55,099 nucleotides of DNA from Fragilaria crotonensis (Eukaryota; Bacillariophyta; Fragilariophyceae; Fragilariales; Fragilariaceae): assembly GCA_022925895.1 (NCBI GenBank), contig JAKSYS010000410.1, forward strand, positions 1 through 55,099, written 5' to 3'. Of this stretch, positions 51,834-55,099 are shown in pieces; the first letter of the stretch is position 1; each line of letters opens with the position of its first letter. Made by a program: the position numbers and the translations under genes. The notes under the pieces were generated by a model, which did not search any database, was not told the origin of the DNA, and saw nothing but the letters and a program-made list of their open reading frames with translations.

Positions 51834-53323
51834 CCTGGACGTCGGAATCCAAGTATCAAGTTAAACTTCGAGAAATAGAAATGTCCACGAAGAAAAAGCT
51901 TGAATCGTTGCAAGTCGCAGGGCGTGAGGCTTCGAAACAATTGGAATCGTTGGAAGATAAGTTCCAGGCGTTTGCAACGGACACATGCAAGAAAATTGAG
52001 GCAGTGCAAAGTGACCTGCAGCAAGTGGTGACTCAGTTGGCGGAATCCGTGGATACTCAACAGCAGATCTCAGGCAGCTTGACAACCTTCCAAACAAACA
52101 CAACACTACAATTTGATCAAATCGGTGATCATCTGGTAACAACGGGCGAAAATGTTAGCTCTTTGGCGAATTCCATGACCGACATTAGATCGGAGTTGGC
52201 AAGATTGTTTGGATTGATGGCACAAGATCTTGCATCAAGAAATATGTCACAGGCAACACAAAACCAGACCGCAGAAGAAATGACCAACATGCAGGTGATG
52301 CCCAATAATCGCGAAGTATTATCCCTCCCTACTAGGAGGATGGGCCTGGCATATGACAAAACCAACGCTCACGAGGAAGGGCCTCTTCGATCTCCGCCAC
52401 CAAAACGCACTCGAGAAGGGGCAACTCTCCACTATGACGATCGGCCGCCGGAGGAAATGAACGTCGATCATACGGAGGAGATGTCGGTCGGAGTGGATAT
52501 GATGTTCGAGGATGGAGATGACATTACGGTCAAATCACACGATACGACCGAATCCGACTTATACTCGCAGGACGAACACGTATGCACAGATCTGGGTGAT
52601 AGATTTGCAGCTGCGACGGCGCCGGTCGAATTAGTCTGTGAAGCAAGTACGCCAGGCTCAGTCACGGCATCAGAAGCCGATACACCGAGGCATACAAACG
52701 TGCACCCTCTTCCAACAACGAGGAACAGCAACACCCATTTACCACGCAACACGCCAGCTCCTGACTCCCAATACACATACGACATGGGTCCAGCTGAGCG
52801 GCGGATTCATGAATTGCGGCCAGGCCACCGAGAGGATGGAAGACGTCGGCGGCAAACGCTGACCTCCATCACATCAGCAGTCTACCCTAGCTCACGGAGG
52901 GGAAACCCCTTGTGTACGGAAGTTCCCAATACTGCATTACAGCGAGCTCAAGCCCAGTGGCGACAGCTCATGTCGCGGACCGGTCCGCCAGTTGCAGACC
53001 TTCCACATCGGAGAGAAACGGTGCTAAGCACAGAGAACAGCAGAGATAACAACCCGGGTGATGAACTATGTGGAAAAGACGATACCATAACACGGGTGTA
53101 TGCAATAAACCTAAAGGGTTTGCAACTTGACAATAAAGGCGGCAAATTTGACTCGGTCTGCCGATACATCAAGGAGACCAAGCGGATGTGTTCTGCGGTC
53201 AAGAACACAACGTGGATACGACACAAGCCTCAGTACGAAATATCCTGTTTGACACGACAAAACAACATTGGGAGCGAAATCGAATCGTGTTCGGGACATC
53301 CCCACCCTTTAAGACCAGTTTAA
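51791..53323 (+). pseudogene. LINE coiled coil plus start of endonuclease (copy C)
   Basis: Overlaps the end of ORF1 by 43 bases in another frame. A long coiled coil (KLREIEMSTKKKLESLQVAG to QDLASRNMSQATQ) precedes an acidic, Ser/Thr-rich linker, then RAQAQWRQLMSRTG and the beginning of an AP endonuclease: RVYAINLKGLQLDNKGGKFD, and after a shift near 53185 QADVFCGQEHNVDTTQASVR (the catalytic Glu) and KPGGTMVMTVGSLTV. The endonuclease breaks off at about 53390. The coiled coil matches in position that of copy A. A frameshift near 51810 separates it from ORF1, natural or acquired. Confidence 0.7.
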
Positions 53324-53390
53324 ACCGGGAGGCACTATGGTTATGACGGTGGGATCTCTCACAGTGTGAGACCCTCCTAGTTACGAGCGC

Positions 53391-55099
53391 TCACGCTCAG
53401 GGTAGGAGGGATAGAATGTGAGGTCCACAATCGTCGGTGAGTATGCGTCTTGGCAGTGAGCAGCAAACAGCTGAATCACGATGATTCAATGATGTTATTC
53501 AACCAGAAGAAGTTGATTGTGACTGAACGTGCTTGACTGTGGAAGGTTTAGTTGTGAGTGGTGTATGCGGTGTCTATTATACAGCCCGATACCTCTTCAC
53601 CCTTACGATCAATGTGGACCGGCAAGAATGCAGTTGAGGCAATAGTAGGCTATAATAGAAGTTGTGAGAACCGATGTGTGTGAAACACATCGGTATTAGA
53701 CTAGACTAATACGACTAGTGCCGGAGGTATCAGCATCATGACGATACCCGTACGATAGTGATGGCGGTACAGTAACATCTCTGAGTAACTTGACTGTGTG
53801 CAGTAGGCAGTACGAACATAGCACGGTATTGGAGAGCGACATAGATATACCAACAATGCAGATGCACTGACACACTCCCATTGTATGCACCGGAAGTCGA
53901 GCATCACAATGAGCAAACATGAGTGCATCATCATCAGAAAACAACAAGATGAAGGTCCATTGCTGTCCAAGGAGAAATAGAATGCAATGACACACTTGCA
54001 GAAATGTCACGGGTGTAGCTCTGTAACATTGAGAAACAGCACTGCACAACATACTACCCTGAAGACCGTGGGAGGAGAGCAAGCAACCACCACCGAGTGA
54101 TGCTCTGAAATTTGAGTTGTTGCTGTGCAGAATTTGGATATGCTTGCTTCTTGAGTGCATGGCCTTGAGGGTTGTGGAGAGTTAGTACGACCAAGAAGAA
54201 GGCGTTGTTCTGTTCATGGGTTGCGACAACCATGTCGAAGGCGCACGGCTTGGTAGGAAACCACCTGATTTGTCGATGGATCAAGAGGCAGCTGTCCACG
54301 CGGGAATTTCCGCAAACCGGCGCGAGCAAACTGCACCAGCGTTACACGCCTTGTCGTTGCCATCGAAAACCAAGGAAGGCCTCAAACAAAGGAGCCAAAT
54401 GAAACAGCAAGCCAACATGTGAACTGCTGCATACTAACGGAAGTGGCAGGGCACCTAAGCGCAGTGCGGAGTTTCCATTGCTGTCATCGCTGGGCGGTAC
54501 AAAGCCACCAGAAATTGAGTACCCAGAAATTGAGTTCAGATGTCCAGCCACTTGACTGCGCCAGCGTCGAGCACGGTGCCGATGACCGGACTTTACAAGA
54601 GGCTGCAATGCAGGAATGCAACTTCCTCATCAGTGCGCGCAAGAGAAGCACTTGCGACAGTCTGTCCACGGTCTGCAGCTTCTTGAGTCATCCTGTCCCT
54701 TCACCTCCTTTCGTACGCAGCAGCAACATATCAGCGGAGCCAAAGAGTCGGATCAGGGGCCCAACGCAGATTGATGCATGCCGTGATTGCTCAGGAAAGG
54801 CCATCGCGACAACCGTTTCATCACGGGACAGTGATTGTGCTGCTGTCGGCGCGCAGCAAGGCTGTGCTTCTGCACCATAGGCGTCGGTCGCGTTCGATTG
54901 GCCCCTGACAGCACGGCGTGATTCGGGAGAGGGAGGCTATATTGTTACGGTCCTCGCTCACACTCCCCCATTGTCTGCGCTGGCATAGAGACAATGAGCA
55001 AATAGAAGTACGCCAAGTGATGGTTTGGGTAGGCGACCATACAAGCACACAAGGACTCGTAAATGATGGGGATGCCCAACACATTGGTACTATGGAACG
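53391..55099. other. Unassigned right end with hairpins and a diverged repeat pair
   Basis: No gene is recognised. Just after the LINE break, CCCTCCTA...TAGGAGGG (53372-53411) is an inverted repeat, and ACCGATGTGT-GTGAA-ACACATCGGT at 53670-53694 is a perfect 10-bp hairpin. A segment around 53871-53920 (CACACTCCCATTGTATGC, CAATGAGCAAA) recurs in diverged form around 54957-55005 (CACTCCCCCATTGTCTGC, CAATGAGCAAA), same orientation, about 1.09 kb apart. A plus-strand frame at 54216-54422 shows no domain. Confidence 0.4.
53670..53694 (+). repeat. Perfect 10-bp stem hairpin
   Basis: ACCGATGTGT and its complement ACACATCGGT are separated by GTGAA. No U-tract follows, so it is not a simple terminator. 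Its function is unknown. Confidence 0.7.

Larger units (their letters stand above)
46610..53390. mobile_element. LINE copy C, 5' half inverted relative to 3' half
   Basis: Minus-strand ORF2 text runs from about 49505 (EN-RT linker) down to about 46625 and is followed by a short A-run (CAACTAAAAAAA, minus strand). Plus-strand sequence starts with the LINE 5' UTR at about 49508 and continues through ORF1, coiled coil and the first part of the endonuclease to about 53390. The endonuclease fragment and the RT belong, as far as I can recognise, to the same LINE family, and each half lacks what the other has except for most of the endonuclease. This is the structure produced by twin priming. Two independent insertions remain possible; no target duplication was found. 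Confidence 0.6.

Noticed and set aside
24682-53323. Recent modular exchange of ORF1 between LINE families
   Set aside because: ORF1 proteins of copies A and C are about as diverged as their RTs by eye, so common descent explains the proteins; only the 5' UTR stands out.

Overview
The window looks like nuclear DNA of a raphid pennate diatom. Three things point there: a host gene whose product opens with a signal peptide ending in an ASAFAP motif (the diatom plastid-import signature) and which is interrupted by a short GT-AG intron; a Ty1/copia retrotransposon with the IDNRCSGC protease site typical of diatom CoDi elements; and LINE-type elements whose reverse transcriptases resemble those I know from diatoms. 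No rRNA or tRNA gene was recognised.

Positions 1-7.4 kb are a compact host gene segment. It holds a GT61-family glycosyltransferase broken by frameshifts and running off the left edge (minus), a small plastid-targeted protein with one intron (plus), an MDP-1-like HAD phosphatase (plus), an acidic coiled-coil protein of unknown role (plus), and a plastid-targeted RsmD-type rRNA methyltransferase interrupted at a 7-base homopolymer (minus). Spacers are rich in TACTGTAC/GTAC motifs.

From 7.5 kb to the right edge the window is a graveyard of nested transposons. A TTA-flanked palindrome-rich MITE (7.6-8.2 kb; sister copy at 43.0-43.7 kb) lies beside a decayed two-gene PIF/Harbinger element (8.65-11.9 kb). 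A GC-rich Gag-RT retroelement (about 12.3-15.7 kb) is cut off where a roughly 9-kb minus-strand LINE begins (15.7-24.8 kb; ORF1, coiled coil, AP endonuclease, RT, RNase H, zinc motif and a C-terminal PIP-box). Next come a foldback element with arrays of short hairpins (25.2-26.1 kb), unassigned debris, and a dead ATM-like PI3K-related kinase (about 29.3-33.5 kb). A 5'-truncated LINE with a 10-bp target duplication has inserted inside its coding sequence.

A PAPT-repeat/LRR secreted protein (34.2-35.2 kb) is followed by a Ty1/copia element with apparently identical LTRs and a TSD (36.5-42.8 kb). Its gag and pol share one frame separated by a single UGA, and its RNase H tail is broken by an 8-bp duplication and an inferred 7-bp deletion. 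Then come a frameshifted DDE transposase-like gene with a SAP-like N-terminus, a zinc-finger-like ORF with two in-frame stops, and a LINE whose ORF2 half (minus) and ORF1/endonuclease half (plus) meet head to head at about 49.5 kb, as expected from a twin-priming 5' inversion. The last 1.7 kb has no recognised gene.

Most reading-frame breaks could be genuine decay or residual long-read indel errors. The ATM-like copy and the Harbinger helper carry enough independent lesions to be called dead.
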